From DATMBF01 sp035559595 (GTDB lineage: Bacteria; Bacteroidota; Ignavibacteria; UBA10030): a DNA stretch of 64,000 bases. Location of the stretch: positions 1-64,000 of the forward strand of contig DATMBF010000020.1 of assembly GCA_035559595.1 (NCBI GenBank). Reading direction: 5' to 3'. The position numbers were made by a program, and so were the translations under genes. How positions within the stretch are numbered: position 1 is the stretch's first letter; every line of letters starts with the position of its first letter. The notes under the pieces are model-generated. The model did no database searches. It was not told where the DNA came from and saw only the letters and a program-made list of their open reading frames with translations. Of the stretch, positions 52,223 through 61,825 are shown piece after piece.

Positions 52223-52740
52223 AGCCGTTCCTGTTCTGCGTGTGTGGACTTATTCTGGTCGGATGCGGACCGTCGGGCGAGACGGTTGAGCCAACGCCAA
52301 AAACTGTCAAACCAAAAGAGATGAAAGCACCGTTAAAGGTCTACGAGGAGACCCTCAATCCTGCCCTTTACGACGAAGAACTCGATATCGTCAAGAAGAA
52401 CCACGCCGAGCAGAAAGAGAAGATGGAATTTGAAACGAAGCCGGATAGTACCGAGATTGAGGAGGAGATTGCCCAGGGATTCCGGATTCAGGTCTTCGCT
52501 TCACCGAGCATTGATGAAGCGACTTCGATGAAGAACTCCGTTCAGCTCATGGTCAGTGATTCGGTTTACGTGGTTTACGACCCCCCTGTCTACAAGGTCA
52601 GGGTAGGGGATTATGTCTCCCGGCTCGACGCCAACAAGATGCTCTCGTTTATGCTGGACCGGGGATTTCCCGACGCTTGGGTGGTGGCCGACAGAATTGT
52701 GCAGCGAAAACTTGTAAGAATCTCCCCGCCTCAACGATAA
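52219..52740 (+). CDS. SPOR-domain lipoprotein
   Basis: 173 residues, ATG overlapping the previous stop by 4 bases. Lipobox in CGLILVGC (Cys16), a charged helical linker (LDIVKKNHAEQKEKMEFE), then a SPOR domain (FRIQVFASPSIDEATSMKN, YKVRVGDYVSRLDANKML). Second of two adjacent peptidoglycan-binding lipoproteins coupled to deoC. It converges with the acyl-CoA synthetase gene 9 bases away. Confidence 0.88.
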   Translation: MKPFLFCVCGLILVGCGPSGETVEPTPKTVKPKEMKAPLKVYEETLNPALYDEELDIVKKNHAEQKEKMEFETKPDSTEIEEEIAQGFRIQVFASPSIDEATSMKNSVQLMVSDSVYVVYDPPVYKVRVGDYVSRLDANKMLSFMLDRGFPDAWVVADRIVQRKLVRISPPQR

Positions 52741-52749
52741 TCCCGCACC

Positions 52750-54567
52750 TTAGCTTACATTCTCGTACATCTTCTCAATCATCGCCTGGAATTTCTGTTC
52801 AACCACTTTTCGCTTAATCTTCATTGTCGGAGTCATCTCACCGTTTTCGATCGTCAGTGTTGCAGGAAGCAATTCAAACCGCCGGACACGCTCGAAGTGC
52901 GGTAAGTCCTTCTGAATCCGATCGACCTCCTTCTGGTAGAGCTCTCGAATTTCCGGCTTCACCACAAGATCCGACTCGTCTCTGAAGAGAATCTCATTGG
53001 ACCTGGCGTACTCCTTCAGCAAATCGAATTCCGGCACAATCAGTGCCGTCAAATACATCCGTCCATCCCCAATCAATACGAATTGATCGATGTACTTACT
53101 CTCCAGAAACAGATTCTCGATCGGCTGTGGGGCAATGTTCTTCCCGCCTGAACTGACGAAGAGGTGCTTCTTGCGGTCGGTGATCATCAAATGACCTTCG
53201 GGATCGAACATCCCCACATCACCCGTATGGAACCACCCATCCTTATCGATCACCTCATCCGTAGCGGCTCTGTTGTTGTAGTACCCGACCATGATGTTCG
53301 GTCCTTTGGCCAGGATTTCCCCATCTTCAGCAATCTTGATCTCGACACCCGGAATCGGTTTGCCGACGGTTCCGAATTTGTAATCGTCCAGTCTGTTCAC
53401 CGTGAGAACGGGTGAGGTCTCCGTCAAACCGTACCCTTCAATAATCGTGATGCCGACCGCTTCGAAGAACTCACCAAGCTGCTTCGGCAGTGCCGCGCCG
53501 CCCGACACGAAGAATCGGATCCTTCCGCCCGTCCGCTCCTTGAGCTTGGAGTAGACGAGTTTTGCTGCGAGGGCGTGCTTCACCTTCAGTCCGGCAGGAA
53601 TACTTCCCGACCTCTTTGCTCTCGCATACTCCTTCCCCACCTCAACCGCCCAATGGAAGATCTTTTGCCGGATCGGCGGTGCACTCTCGAGTTGCTTCAT
53701 AATCCGGCCATGGATGCGCTCGAAAAGCCTCGGGACCGTCGTCACAATGGTCGGTCGCACCTCAAGAAGATTGTCGCGTACGGTCTCTACACTTTCCGCA
53801 TAAGCAACGGTTGCCCCGCAAGCCATTGCCGTGTAGTAGCCCGCCATCCGCTCAAACGAGTGGCAAAGAGGGAGAAACGACAACAGGACATCATCCGGAC
53901 CGAAGGGAATCACAGCCGCAGCTGCCTTGATATTCGACACGAGGTTGTTGTGGGTCAACATCACGCCTTTGGGATTGCCCGTTGTTCCGGAGGTGTAGAT
54001 AATCGTGAGGAGATCGGAGGGTTTTGGCTCGGCGAGACGGTCTGCAAAAAACGTCCCGTGGTTCTTTTCAAACTCCTCACCTAACTTGTAGACCTTCGTG
54101 AAGCCAAGGACGTACGATTCCGCTCCGTCCACCTTTTCATTCATAATGACTGCCCGCTCCAGCGTCTTTACATCCCCCTTGATCTTCTGAACCTTATTCA
54201 ACTGAAACATGTTCGAAACGATGGCAAGCTTCACCCCTGCATCATTGAAGATAAACTCGATTTGTTTTGGGGTGAGGGTGGGATAGATCGGAACATTAAC
54301 TGCGCCAAGCGTCACAATTGCCATATCCGCCACCACCCATTCTGGTCTGTTCTCTGCAATGATAGCGACGCGGTCTCCTTTGGAGATTCCAAGCGAAGCA
54401 AGTCCCAACGTAAAGAGCTCTACGTTGCGTCGATAGTGTTGAAAGGAGATCCCCTCATATTTGCCTTGCACCTTCTGCATCAGCATTGGGCGCTGCTCGT
54501 TGGCGAACTTCTTCGTTACCCGGTCGAACATCTCTGATATTGTCGTGAACTCAACTGCAACTGGCAT
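52750..54567 (-). CDS. fadD: Long-chain acyl-CoA synthetase (AMP-forming)
   Basis: 605 residues. ANL-superfamily adenylating enzyme: P-loop IIYTSGTTGNPKGVMLTH, motif GYGLTETSPVLTVNR, and WFHTGDVGMFDPEGHLMITDRKK with the hinge. The length and the FVSSGGKNIAPQPIENL segment fit the long-chain group that activates fatty acids to acyl-CoA for degradation or lipid synthesis; E. coli FadD is only a general relative. SD AAAGGAG, with its own promoter upstream. Confidence 0.94.
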   Translation of the reverse strand: MPVAVEFTTISEMFDRVTKKFANEQRPMLMQKVQGKYEGISFQHYRRNVELFTLGLASLGISKGDRVAIIAENRPEWVVADMAIVTLGAVNVPIYPTLTPKQIEFIFNDAGVKLAIVSNMFQLNKVQKIKGDVKTLERAVIMNEKVDGAESYVLGFTKVYKLGEEFEKNHGTFFADRLAEPKPSDLLTIIYTSGTTGNPKGVMLTHNNLVSNIKAAAAVIPFGPDDVLLSFLPLCHSFERMAGYYTAMACGATVAYAESVETVRDNLLEVRPTIVTTVPRLFERIHGRIMKQLESAPPIRQKIFHWAVEVGKEYARAKRSGSIPAGLKVKHALAAKLVYSKLKERTGGRIRFFVSGGAALPKQLGEFFEAVGITIIEGYGLTETSPVLTVNRLDDYKFGTVGKPIPGVEIKIAEDGEILAKGPNIMVGYYNNRAATDEVIDKDGWFHTGDVGMFDPEGHLMITDRKKHLFVSSGGKNIAPQPIENLFLESKYIDQFVLIGDGRMYLTALIVPEFDLLKEYARSNEILFRDESDLVVKPEIRELYQKEVDRIQKDLPHFERVRRFELLPATLTIENGEMTPTMKIKRKVVEQKFQAMIEKMYENVS

Positions 54568-54605
54568 CCCTGTGCTCCTTTGGTGTGAGCGATGTCGATT
54601 TGGTC

Positions 54606-54634
54606 AATTGAAACGCGGCACAAAATTAAGTCAA
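54606..54634 (-). promoter_or_regulatory. Candidate promoter of the acyl-CoA synthetase gene
   Basis: Minus strand TTGACT (54629-54634) and TCAATT (54606-54611) with a 17-base spacer, about 39 bases before the ATG. Confidence 0.5.
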
Positions 54635-54832
54635 GAGTGCTACAGAAGCAAGCTCTCCCGGACAACGCTCTCCAATCCTTCGAATACTTAGTTTTTTCAA
54701 AAAGATACCCCGATGCATGAGCCGACATAAGTTATTGAAAAACTTGAAGATGATATGATAAGTAGATGTTACACTCAACATGATGTCAAGGGAGATTATC
54801 CCTGTTCGAATTGAATAATCAGCTTTGCGAGT

Positions 54833-54935
54833 TCGCAAAGGTTCGCTCCACCAAGAGTTATGTGCCGAGAGCATAGAAAGTTGGAAAAAATGTGCTCAAT
54901 TTTAACTTGACAAATCTTGGGTAAGCCCTTATATT
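54833..54935 (+). promoter_or_regulatory. nrdJ promoter with upstream operator-like dyad and long leader
   Basis: TTGACA (54907-54912) and TATATT (54930-54935) with a 17-base spacer form a near-consensus promoter. A perfect dyad CTTTGCGA-GT-TCGCAAAG lies at 54833-54850. The transcript would have a leader of nearly 250 bases before the nrdJ ATG, with an imperfect hairpin GTTCTGCT/AGCAGAGAAC near 55110-55128 and a T tract at about 55168-55175. From 54636 to 55189 I see no gene. Confidence 0.6.
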
Positions 54936-55189
54936 GAACGCCAGTTGCGCCGTTTCAGGGGGACGACGTTCAGCTCCCTCCCCACCTCAGAAATGACATC
55001 CAGCCTCGGCGGGAGGAGTGCAAAAAGGAGGCGCAGCAAAGTTCCAGCGGTTCCCATTCTTTCACACGACATCAAACGAAACTGAGACTTGACCTTCGCT
55101 GGCAGGAGTTCTGCTGAGCAGAGAACTTGTCTTCTAAGCGAGTTGAGCCTATTCCATCCACATTCATTTTTTTTGACAGGAGAGGTGTT

Positions 55190-57943
55190 ATGTCCAAACC
55201 GATCGCACCGGATGTAGCAATCAAAGGCGCTAAACCGAGCGTCGAAGAAGCGCATGAACACACCAACGATCAGCGTGGACTACGCTTTCAACGGTACTTC
55301 ACCAGACCGGGCGTCCATCCGTTCGATGAAATTGAATGGGAACTTCGCACGGCAATCATCTCGAACGAAAAAGGGGAGAAGATCTTCGAACAGAAAGACG
55401 TCGAGATCCCGAAGTCGTGGTCAATGACCGCCACGAACGTGGTTGTGTCAAAGTATTTTCACGGTACACTTGGTACACCGGAGCGCGAGCATAGCGTTAA
55501 GCAGCTCATTGAGCGCGTGGCAAGGACGATTTACAAGTGGGGACTCCAGGGCGGCTACTTCGCCAGCAAAGAGGATGCGGATATCTTCTATGACGAGCTC
55601 TGCTATCTCCTCGTCAATCAATATATGTCCTTCAACAGTCCGGTCTGGTTCAACGTCGGTGTCGAAGAGCACCCGCAATGCTCGGCCTGCTTCATTAACT
55701 CCGTGCAGGATTCGATGGAATCGATCCTCAATTTAGCCAAGACCGAAGGAATGTTGTTTAAGTGGGGATCAGGTACAGGATCAAATCTCTCCACTCTCCG
55801 TTCTTCGAAAGAGAAACTGGCCGGTGGTGGAACGGCTTCTGGTCCGGTCTCTTTTATGAAAGGCTATGATGCCTTCGCCGGCGTTATCAAATCGGGAGGA
55901 AAGACACGCCGCGCGGCAAAGATGGTTATTCTCAATGCTGAGCATCCGGATATCGTCGAGTTTATCAACTGCAAGGCCAACGAAGAGAAGAAGGCCTGGG
56001 CGCTCATCGAAGCCGGATTCAACGGAGGATTCAATGTTCCGGGTGGCGCGTACGACTCCATCGCCTATCAGAACGCCAATCACTCTGTCCGTGTGACCGA
56101 CGAATTCATGAAGGCGGTGCTGGAAGACAAAGAGTGGTGGACAAAGGCCGTTACGACGGGCGAGCCGATGGAGAAATACCGTGCCCGCGATCTGATGAAG
56201 CAGATTGCCGAAGCGGCTTGGGTCTGCGGCGATCCCGGAATGCAATACCACACAACGATCAACAACTGGCATACCTGCTCAACCACCGCCCCCATCAACG
56301 CTTCCAACCCGTGCAGCGAATACATGTTCCTCGACGATACGGCATGCAATCTTGCGTCGCTCAACCTGATGAAATTCCGCCGGCAGGATGGGTCGTTCGA
56401 TGTGGAATCCTTCAAGAAAGCAGTACAGATAACGATTACTGCTATGGAAATCGAGGTCGACAACGCCAGCTATCCGACTCCAGCCATCACGCGGAACAGC
56501 TTCGACTATCGGCCGCTCGGTCTCGGCTACGCCAATCTCGGTGCCTTGTTAATGGCCCGTGGTCTCCCCTACGATAGCGACGAAGGGCGCGCCATGGCCG
56601 CCGCCATCACCTCGCTTATGTGTGGTGAGGCATACCGGCAATCGGCCCTCATCGCCGGTGTCGTCGGACCCTTCAAAGGCTTTGCCATCAACCGCGAGCC
56701 GATGCTGAATGTGATGCAGAAACATGGCATCCATGCAGAGCGCATTAACAAGGAGCTGGTACAGGAGGATTTGTGGGATTCATCGGCAAATGTATGGAAG
56801 GATGTTGTGAAACTTGGTAAACAGTACGGCTTCCGGAATTCCCAGGCGACGGTTCTTGCCCCCACCGGCACCATCGGCTTCATGATGGACTGCGACACGA
56901 CGGGTGTGGAGCCGGATATCGCGCTGGTGAAATACAAGAAACTGGTTGGAGGCGGACTCCTGAAGATTGTCAACCAGACCGTCCCGGAGGCTCTCGCCAA
57001 GCTCGGCTACGACGATGAACAGATCGAACACATCATCGCTTATATCGACAAGAACGACACAATCGAGGGCGCACCGCACCTGAAAGAAGAACATCTGCCG
57101 GTCTTCGATTGCGCCTTCAAGCCGGCCAAAGGCTCACGCTCGATCCACTACATGGGTCACATCAAAATGATGGCCGCCGTTCAACCGTTCCTCTCCGGCG
57201 CAATTTCCAAGACGGTCAACATGCCGACCGACGTGACGCCAGACGAGATCATGCAGGCTTATATTGAAGCATGGCGGCTCGGATTAAAGGCCATTGCCGT
57301 CTATCGCGACGGCTGCAAGCGAACGCAGCCTCTGAGTACTTCGCTCGAGGGCACAAAGGAGAAGGCTAAGTTTCAGCCTGTGCGCCGCCGTTTGCCGGAT
57401 GAGCGGAAGTCGATTACCCACAAGTTCAGCATTGCGGGGCACGAGGGATACATCACCGTCGGAATGTTCGAAGATGGCCAGCCGGGCGAGATTTTCATTA
57501 CGATGTCCAAAGAGGGCTCGACAATCTCGGGTCTGATGGATTCCTTCGCCACGTCGATCTCCATTGCCCTGCAATACCAGGTGCCTCTCAAGGTCATGGT
57601 GGACAAATTCAGCCATGCGCGGTACGAGCCGAGCGGCTTCACGAACAATCCGGACATCCCGATTGCCAAGTCCATCAGCGACTACATCTTCCGCTGGCTG
57701 GGGATGAAGTTCTTGCCAAAAGAGGATGGATCTTTCCCGGAGACAGTTGAAACCTCAAGCGAACCCATGGCAGCCGCGGTGAAGCCAAAGGCAACCCGTG
57801 CGAGCAGTCTGGAGCGGAACGAGAAGGTGGTCTTCGAAACGCAGTCCGACGCCCCACCCTGCCATGAGTGCGGCAGTATCATGATCCGCAGCGGGTCGTG
57901 TTACAAGTGCTTGGAGTGCGGGTCGACGAGCGGGTGTTCGTAA
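55190..57943 (+). CDS. nrdJ: Adenosylcobalamin-dependent (class II) ribonucleotide reductase
   Basis: 917 residues from the ATG with AGGAGAGG upstream. It converts ribonucleotides to deoxyribonucleotides using a B12-derived radical. Motifs: QYMSFNSPVWFNVG, CSACFINSVQDSME, WGSGTGSNLSTLRSSKE, NPCSEYMFLDDTACNLASLN with catalytic Cys and Glu, and PTGTIGFMMDCDTTGVEPD. The C-terminus ends in a zinc-ribbon-like CHECGS and CYKCLECGSTSGCS that carries the thiol pair for re-reduction. No NrdR box or classical cobalamin riboswitch was recognised. Confidence 0.97.
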   Translation: MSKPIAPDVAIKGAKPSVEEAHEHTNDQRGLRFQRYFTRPGVHPFDEIEWELRTAIISNEKGEKIFEQKDVEIPKSWSMTATNVVVSKYFHGTLGTPEREHSVKQLIERVARTIYKWGLQGGYFASKEDADIFYDELCYLLVNQYMSFNSPVWFNVGVEEHPQCSACFINSVQDSMESILNLAKTEGMLFKWGSGTGSNLSTLRSSKEKLAGGGTASGPVSFMKGYDAFAGVIKSGGKTRRAAKMVILNAEHPDIVEFINCKANEEKKAWALIEAGFNGGFNVPGGAYDSIAYQNANHSVRVTDEFMKAVLEDKEWWTKAVTTGEPMEKYRARDLMKQIAEAAWVCGDPGMQYHTTINNWHTCSTTAPINASNPCSEYMFLDDTACNLASLNLMKFRRQDGSFDVESFKKAVQITITAMEIEVDNASYPTPAITRNSFDYRPLGLGYANLGALLMARGLPYDSDEGRAMAAAITSLMCGEAYRQSALIAGVVGPFKGFAINREPMLNVMQKHGIHAERINKELVQEDLWDSSANVWKDVVKLGKQYGFRNSQATVLAPTGTIGFMMDCDTTGVEPDIALVKYKKLVGGGLLKIVNQTVPEALAKLGYDDEQIEHIIAYIDKNDTIEGAPHLKEEHLPVFDCAFKPAKGSRSIHYMGHIKMMAAVQPFLSGAISKTVNMPTDVTPDEIMQAYIEAWRLGLKAIAVYRDGCKRTQPLSTSLEGTKEKAKFQPVRRRLPDERKSITHKFSIAGHEGYITVGMFEDGQPGEIFITMSKEGSTISGLMDSFATSISIALQYQVPLKVMVDKFSHARYEPSGFTNNPDIPIAKSISDYIFRWLGMKFLPKEDGSFPETVETSSEPMAAAVKPKATRASSLERNEKVVFETQSDAPPCHECGSIMIRSGSCYKCLECGSTSGCS

Positions 57944-58028
57944 GCAGCAATACGTTGTTATTTGAAAGACAGTAACACTGAGGGGTTAGCGGGGAACGCG
58001 CTGTAAAGTTGAAGCAGTTGAATTATCG

Positions 58029-58067
58029 ATCGGCACGTTCTTGCCAAAGAGCGTGCCGATTTTCTTT
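58029..58067 (+). terminator. Terminator after nrdJ
   Basis: ATCGGCACG (58029-58037) pairs with CGTGCCGAT (58052-58060); the stem can extend inward through TCTT/AAGA. TTTCTTT follows. It lies about 85 bases after the nrdJ stop. Confidence 0.85.
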
Positions 58068-58217
58068 GAAGGACTTCCAAGGACTTGCAGGGCTTCTGAC
58101 GCTGGCGGTTCATCGCGGCGAATGGGAGGACCATTGCAGATTCCAGTGAGGGTTATTTGAGCTCCTTTGTTCATTCGGCACAAAAGTACCGACCGTCGTG
58201 AAATCCTGTTATGCCTT

Positions 58218-58314
58218 GGACAGAAGAGGACGGCTGTCCTACCGTCTCTGAGCTAGCTGGAACAGAACTCGCCCCGTCTCTGAAGCTCTGGAGCGTAAGC
58301 GACCCGTTCTGTCC
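58218..58314 (+). repeat. Inverted and direct repeats in the nrdJ-dipeptidase spacer
   Basis: GGACAGAA (58218-58225) and TTCTGTCC (58307-58314) bracket two direct copies of CCGTCTCTGA about 32 bases apart, each followed by an AGCT-containing block. The spacer 58068-58519 holds no gene that I can support. The block may be a small structured RNA or a decayed element. Confidence 0.4.
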
Positions 58315-58519
58315 ACTCAGAAATACCGTAAACCTAAGAGATGGACACCACGACATTGCCTGGCATCGGACTTGGTGCGCATCCTTCCTTGCATTTCTTC
58401 TCCTTTTCTCCTATTCTCTCACACCTTTTAAACCAACATTCCTGGAACGGCATCAAGAATGAGATTGCTTCGTCCGGGCCAACGGACCCGCAATGACTGA
58501 ATCTTCACAAGGAGCTGCA

Positions 58520-59734
58520 ATGAAACGTTTGCCTTTCGTTCTTTTTCTTCTCCTCTCAACATCATCCCTTCTCTTCGGTCAGACCGATGACAATGCCCTG
58601 AGGGAAAAAGCCAGGAGGCTTGCTCAGGAGTACATCATCGTCGACGGGCACGTAGATATCCCCTACCGCCTGAAGAATCGATGGGAGGACATCTCCCAGC
58701 GCACGCCGGGAGGAGACTTCGACTACGTCCGCGCCAAGGAAGGGGGACTCAACGCACCGTTCATGTCCATTTACATTCCGAGCGAGCGGGAGCAACAGAA
58801 AACCGCCAAGCAACTGGCGGATTCCCTCATCGACATGATGGAAGGGCTCGAGAAGGCACATCCCGACAAGTTTGCCGTTGCCCGCTCCGTTGCCGATGTC
58901 CGCTCTCAGTTCAAACGCGGCGTAATCTCGCTCCTCTTGGGCATGGAGAACGGCTCTCCCATTGAAGGAAAGCTGGACAATGTCAAATACTTCTACAACC
59001 GCGGAATACGCTATATCGGACTCGCCCACTCGCGGGATAACCACCTCTCCGACGCATCGTTCGATACCACACGCACCTGGAAGGGCCTGAGCCCCTTTGG
59101 CAAGCAAGTAATCGTCGAGATGAATCGCCTTGGCATCATCATTGACCTCTCCCACCTCTCCGACGACGCAGCATTTCAGGCGCTGGAACTGACAAAAGCA
59201 CCCGTCATCGCCTCCCATTCCTCCTGCCGCGCCTTCACCCCCGGCTGGCACCGGAACATGGGAGATGAAATGATCAAACAACTGGGCAAGAACGGCGGGG
59301 TGATCATGATCAACTTCGGCTCCTCGTTCATCAGCGAACGCTATCGCAAAGCGGAAGAGATCGGTCGGGAAGAAATCATGGCCTATCTGCGAAAAAACAA
59401 CTTGCGCTTCAGCGATCCGAAGGCTCAAGAGTTCATCAGAGAATATCGTATCAAGAATGCTATCGAGTTTGCCGATGTGACCGAGGTGGTCGATCACATC
59501 GACCATGTCGTCAAGCTCGTCGGTGTGGACCACGTCGGCTTCGGCTCGGACTTTGACGGTGTTGGCGATTCGCTCCCCAACGGCTTAAAGGATGTGTCGT
59601 ATTACCCCAACCTGATCTATCATCTGCTGAAGCGCGGCTATTCGGAGTCGGATATCAAGAAGATCTGCGGAGAGAATGCCCTTCGCGTCATGTCGAAGGT
59701 CGAGGAAGTGGCAAGGCAACTGCAGGCGAAGTGA
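58520..59734 (+). CDS. Exported membrane dipeptidase (M19)
   Basis: 404 residues from the ATG with AAGGAG upstream; signal peptide ends LLFGQ. Zinc amidohydrolase barrel: VDGHVDIP (His44, Asp46), a Glu in LGMENGSPIEG, His in SHSSCRAF and VDHVGFGSDFDG. Renal-dipeptidase-type enzymes split dipeptides, including those with a D-residue at the C-terminal side. First of three exported peptidases in this stretch. Confidence 0.95.
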   Translation: MKRLPFVLFLLLSTSSLLFGQTDDNALREKARRLAQEYIIVDGHVDIPYRLKNRWEDISQRTPGGDFDYVRAKEGGLNAPFMSIYIPSEREQQKTAKQLADSLIDMMEGLEKAHPDKFAVARSVADVRSQFKRGVISLLLGMENGSPIEGKLDNVKYFYNRGIRYIGLAHSRDNHLSDASFDTTRTWKGLSPFGKQVIVEMNRLGIIIDLSHLSDDAAFQALELTKAPVIASHSSCRAFTPGWHRNMGDEMIKQLGKNGGVIMINFGSSFISERYRKAEEIGREEIMAYLRKNNLRFSDPKAQEFIREYRIKNAIEFADVTEVVDHIDHVVKLVGVDHVGFGSDFDGVGDSLPNGLKDVSYYPNLIYHLLKRGYSESDIKKICGENALRVMSKVEEVARQLQAK

Positions 59735-59955
59735 TAGGAATCTGAAAATAAGCTCTTCGTTATTGGTAACTATTGTCATTGCGTTGGGGCGGGTTTTCAA
59801 CAGGATCTGTACCCTGACGTACTGAACAAATCCGATTCCCGGCAGAAGCGTGAAAACATGAAAGAAACGATGAGGCTGGCAGCCACAATCTTCAGATTGC
59901 ACTGATTGCAGCTACCAGAATCGATGACGTTAAGATCGTCAAAGGAGAAGAAGCA

Positions 59956-60852
59956 ATGCGCAAATCTCTGCTTCCCGTCATTCCCATCCTAACAATTGTA
60001 AGTCTAGCACTCGCCCAGCCCAACAAGCTCAAGGTTTACATCTCCGTCGATATGGAGGGGGTTGTGGGAACGGTGACCGATGATCAGCTTGGGCCAAGCG
60101 GGTTCGAATACCAGCGCTATCGTGAGTTTATGACTCGAGAGGCTCTTGCCGCCATCGAGGCCGCAAAAGAGGCGGGGGCAACAGAAATTCAGGTGAGCGA
60201 CTCCCACGGCAATGGCGAGAATCTCCTGATTGAGCTCCTTCCGAAGGATGTCAGGATCATCCGCTCATGGCCTCGACGCTTCTCCATGATGGCCGGCATC
60301 GACCAGACCTTCGATGCGGTGATCTTCATCGGCTACCACGCCTCCGCCTCCAGCACACAGGGTGTACGTGCCCACACGTTTTCCAGCGCCCGCATCACCC
60401 GTGTAGCTCTGAACGGCATCGACATGCCCGAATCGGTCTGGAATGCCGCCATTGCCGGCCACTTCGGAGTGCCGGTGATCATGATCTCCGGCGACGATGC
60501 CGTGATTGCCGAAACGCGCAAGCTCCTTGGTCCCATCGAAGCGGCCGAAGTAAAGAAAGCCCTCGGCTTCCACTCCGCCAACACGCTCACGCCGGAAGCC
60601 TCCTACTCTCTCATCCGCCAGACTGTCAAGAAAGCGATCGGGAGGCTCAAGGACTTCAAACCCTACCTCCTCAAATCGCCGGTCACACTTGATGTTTCGT
60701 TCAAACACTATCGCGTCGCAGAGGTTTTGGCGTACCTCAATGGGGTGCAGCGAACGGGAACGCATTCCATTCGCTATCAGGGAAAGGATATGCTGGAGAT
60801 AGCAGACTTTATGGTCTTCCTGACCAACTACAGCATTTCTCTGGAACCGTAG
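59956..60852 (+). CDS. dppA: Exported M55 D-aminopeptidase (DppA-like)
   Basis: 298 residues, ATG with AAAGGAG upstream; signal peptide ends LALAQ. M55 motifs: ISVDMEGVVG (metal ligands Asp32 and Glu34), VSDSHGNGENL, FIGYHASAS and IMISGDDAV. DppA is a decameric zinc enzyme releasing N-terminal D-residues such as D-Ala from short peptides, often from cell-wall turnover. The gap 59735-59955 holds no gene. Confidence 0.94.
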   Translation: MRKSLLPVIPILTIVSLALAQPNKLKVYISVDMEGVVGTVTDDQLGPSGFEYQRYREFMTREALAAIEAAKEAGATEIQVSDSHGNGENLLIELLPKDVRIIRSWPRRFSMMAGIDQTFDAVIFIGYHASASSTQGVRAHTFSSARITRVALNGIDMPESVWNAAIAGHFGVPVIMISGDDAVIAETRKLLGPIEAAEVKKALGFHSANTLTPEASYSLIRQTVKKAIGRLKDFKPYLLKSPVTLDVSFKHYRVAEVLAYLNGVQRTGTHSIRYQGKDMLEIADFMVFLTNYSISLEP

Positions 60853-60856
60853 CGAT

Positions 60857-61726
60857 TTATTGTTGGGCAAATGCGGCGGTCAAACGCCTCTTCCCGGATC
60901 CATCCGCATTCATGATGATGAGTCCGCCATCCCCCGATGCGGTGCGGGTGTAGACAATCTTCGTTCCATCAGGGCTCCAGGCTGGAAAGTCTCCCCCATC
61001 AGTCGTTAATGCGGTATGTTCGCCTGTTGAAATTCGGACTTTCACGATCCTCGTATACTCTCTCTCCGGCTTCGCCGCATACACAATGAAGTTTCCATCC
61101 GGACTAATCGATGCAAAATCGCATCGCGCATCACTTGAGAAGGTGTGGAGCGTTCGTGCGGCAAATGTAGAATCATGAACAGCCGAAAAGCGAAACTGTC
61201 CCGTCACATTCTCTTCTCTCACAACGATTTCTGATCCATTAGGATGCCATGAGGGATAATCTCCATCAATCAACAGATCGAATTCAATGCCGGTGTCGAG
61301 TCTCAGCAGGAAGGTCTTGTTCCGATCAGTTCCCCCGCGGACAAAGGCGATCTTCTTCCCGTCTTGCGACCATGAGGGCCGAATGCTTCCCGCGATGGTG
61401 GTCAGAGCGGTGAGGCTGTCACCATTTGTGCGAATCTTATAAAGAGTTCCTGCTCGCGAGAATGCGATCCATCGATTGTCCGGCGACCATGTTGCGCCGA
61501 CGTAATCACCCTGAACCAAAAGTCGCAGATTTGTCCCGCTTGTGTCGATGAGGTAAATGCCAAGGATATCGAATCGACCTGTGAACGCGATGGTCGTCCC
61601 ATCCGGAGACCAGGCGGGACGGGTATGGTTGCGCGTCTCGGACACCACGAAGTCAGGTCCCGAACTGGAACGACATCCGTTAAGGAGAGCAACGATGAGT
61701 GGGAAAACAAGAATGGCTTTTCGCAT
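60857..61726 (-). CDS. TolB/PD40-like beta-propeller lipoprotein
   Basis: 289 residues; the ATG at 61726 begins a lipoprotein signal (LVFPLIVALLNGC, Cys18), and an ATG four codons earlier is also possible. Repeated PD40/WD-like blades: RPAWSPDGTTIAFTG, GATWSPDNRWIAFSR, RPSWSQDGKKIAFVR, FASISPDGNFIVYAA and FPAWSPDGTKIVYTR. A six-bladed propeller scaffold outside the cytosol; the partner is unknown. Convergent with dppA and divergent from the P1 peptidase. Confidence 0.88.
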   Translation of the reverse strand: MRKAILVFPLIVALLNGCRSSSGPDFVVSETRNHTRPAWSPDGTTIAFTGRFDILGIYLIDTSGTNLRLLVQGDYVGATWSPDNRWIAFSRAGTLYKIRTNGDSLTALTTIAGSIRPSWSQDGKKIAFVRGGTDRNKTFLLRLDTGIEFDLLIDGDYPSWHPNGSEIVVREENVTGQFRFSAVHDSTFAARTLHTFSSDARCDFASISPDGNFIVYAAKPEREYTRIVKVRISTGEHTALTTDGGDFPAWSPDGTKIVYTRTASGDGGLIIMNADGSGKRRLTAAFAQQ

Positions 61727-61825
61727 CAGAGAGATCATCCGATAGGAAATTAGAACTATCTGACGAGACTTGCAAGTCAAAGGATTCAACGTACATTTGG
61801 ACAACGGCAATTGAGGAGAATAACG

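Noticed and set aside
55105..55130. B12-box-like string GGCAGGAGTTCTGC in the nrdJ leader
   Set aside because: Matches the cobalamin box only partly, and the other conserved blocks of that riboswitch are missing.
58211..58462. 83-codon frame in the nrdJ-dipeptidase spacer
   Set aside because: It is made of the local direct and inverted repeats and has no SD.
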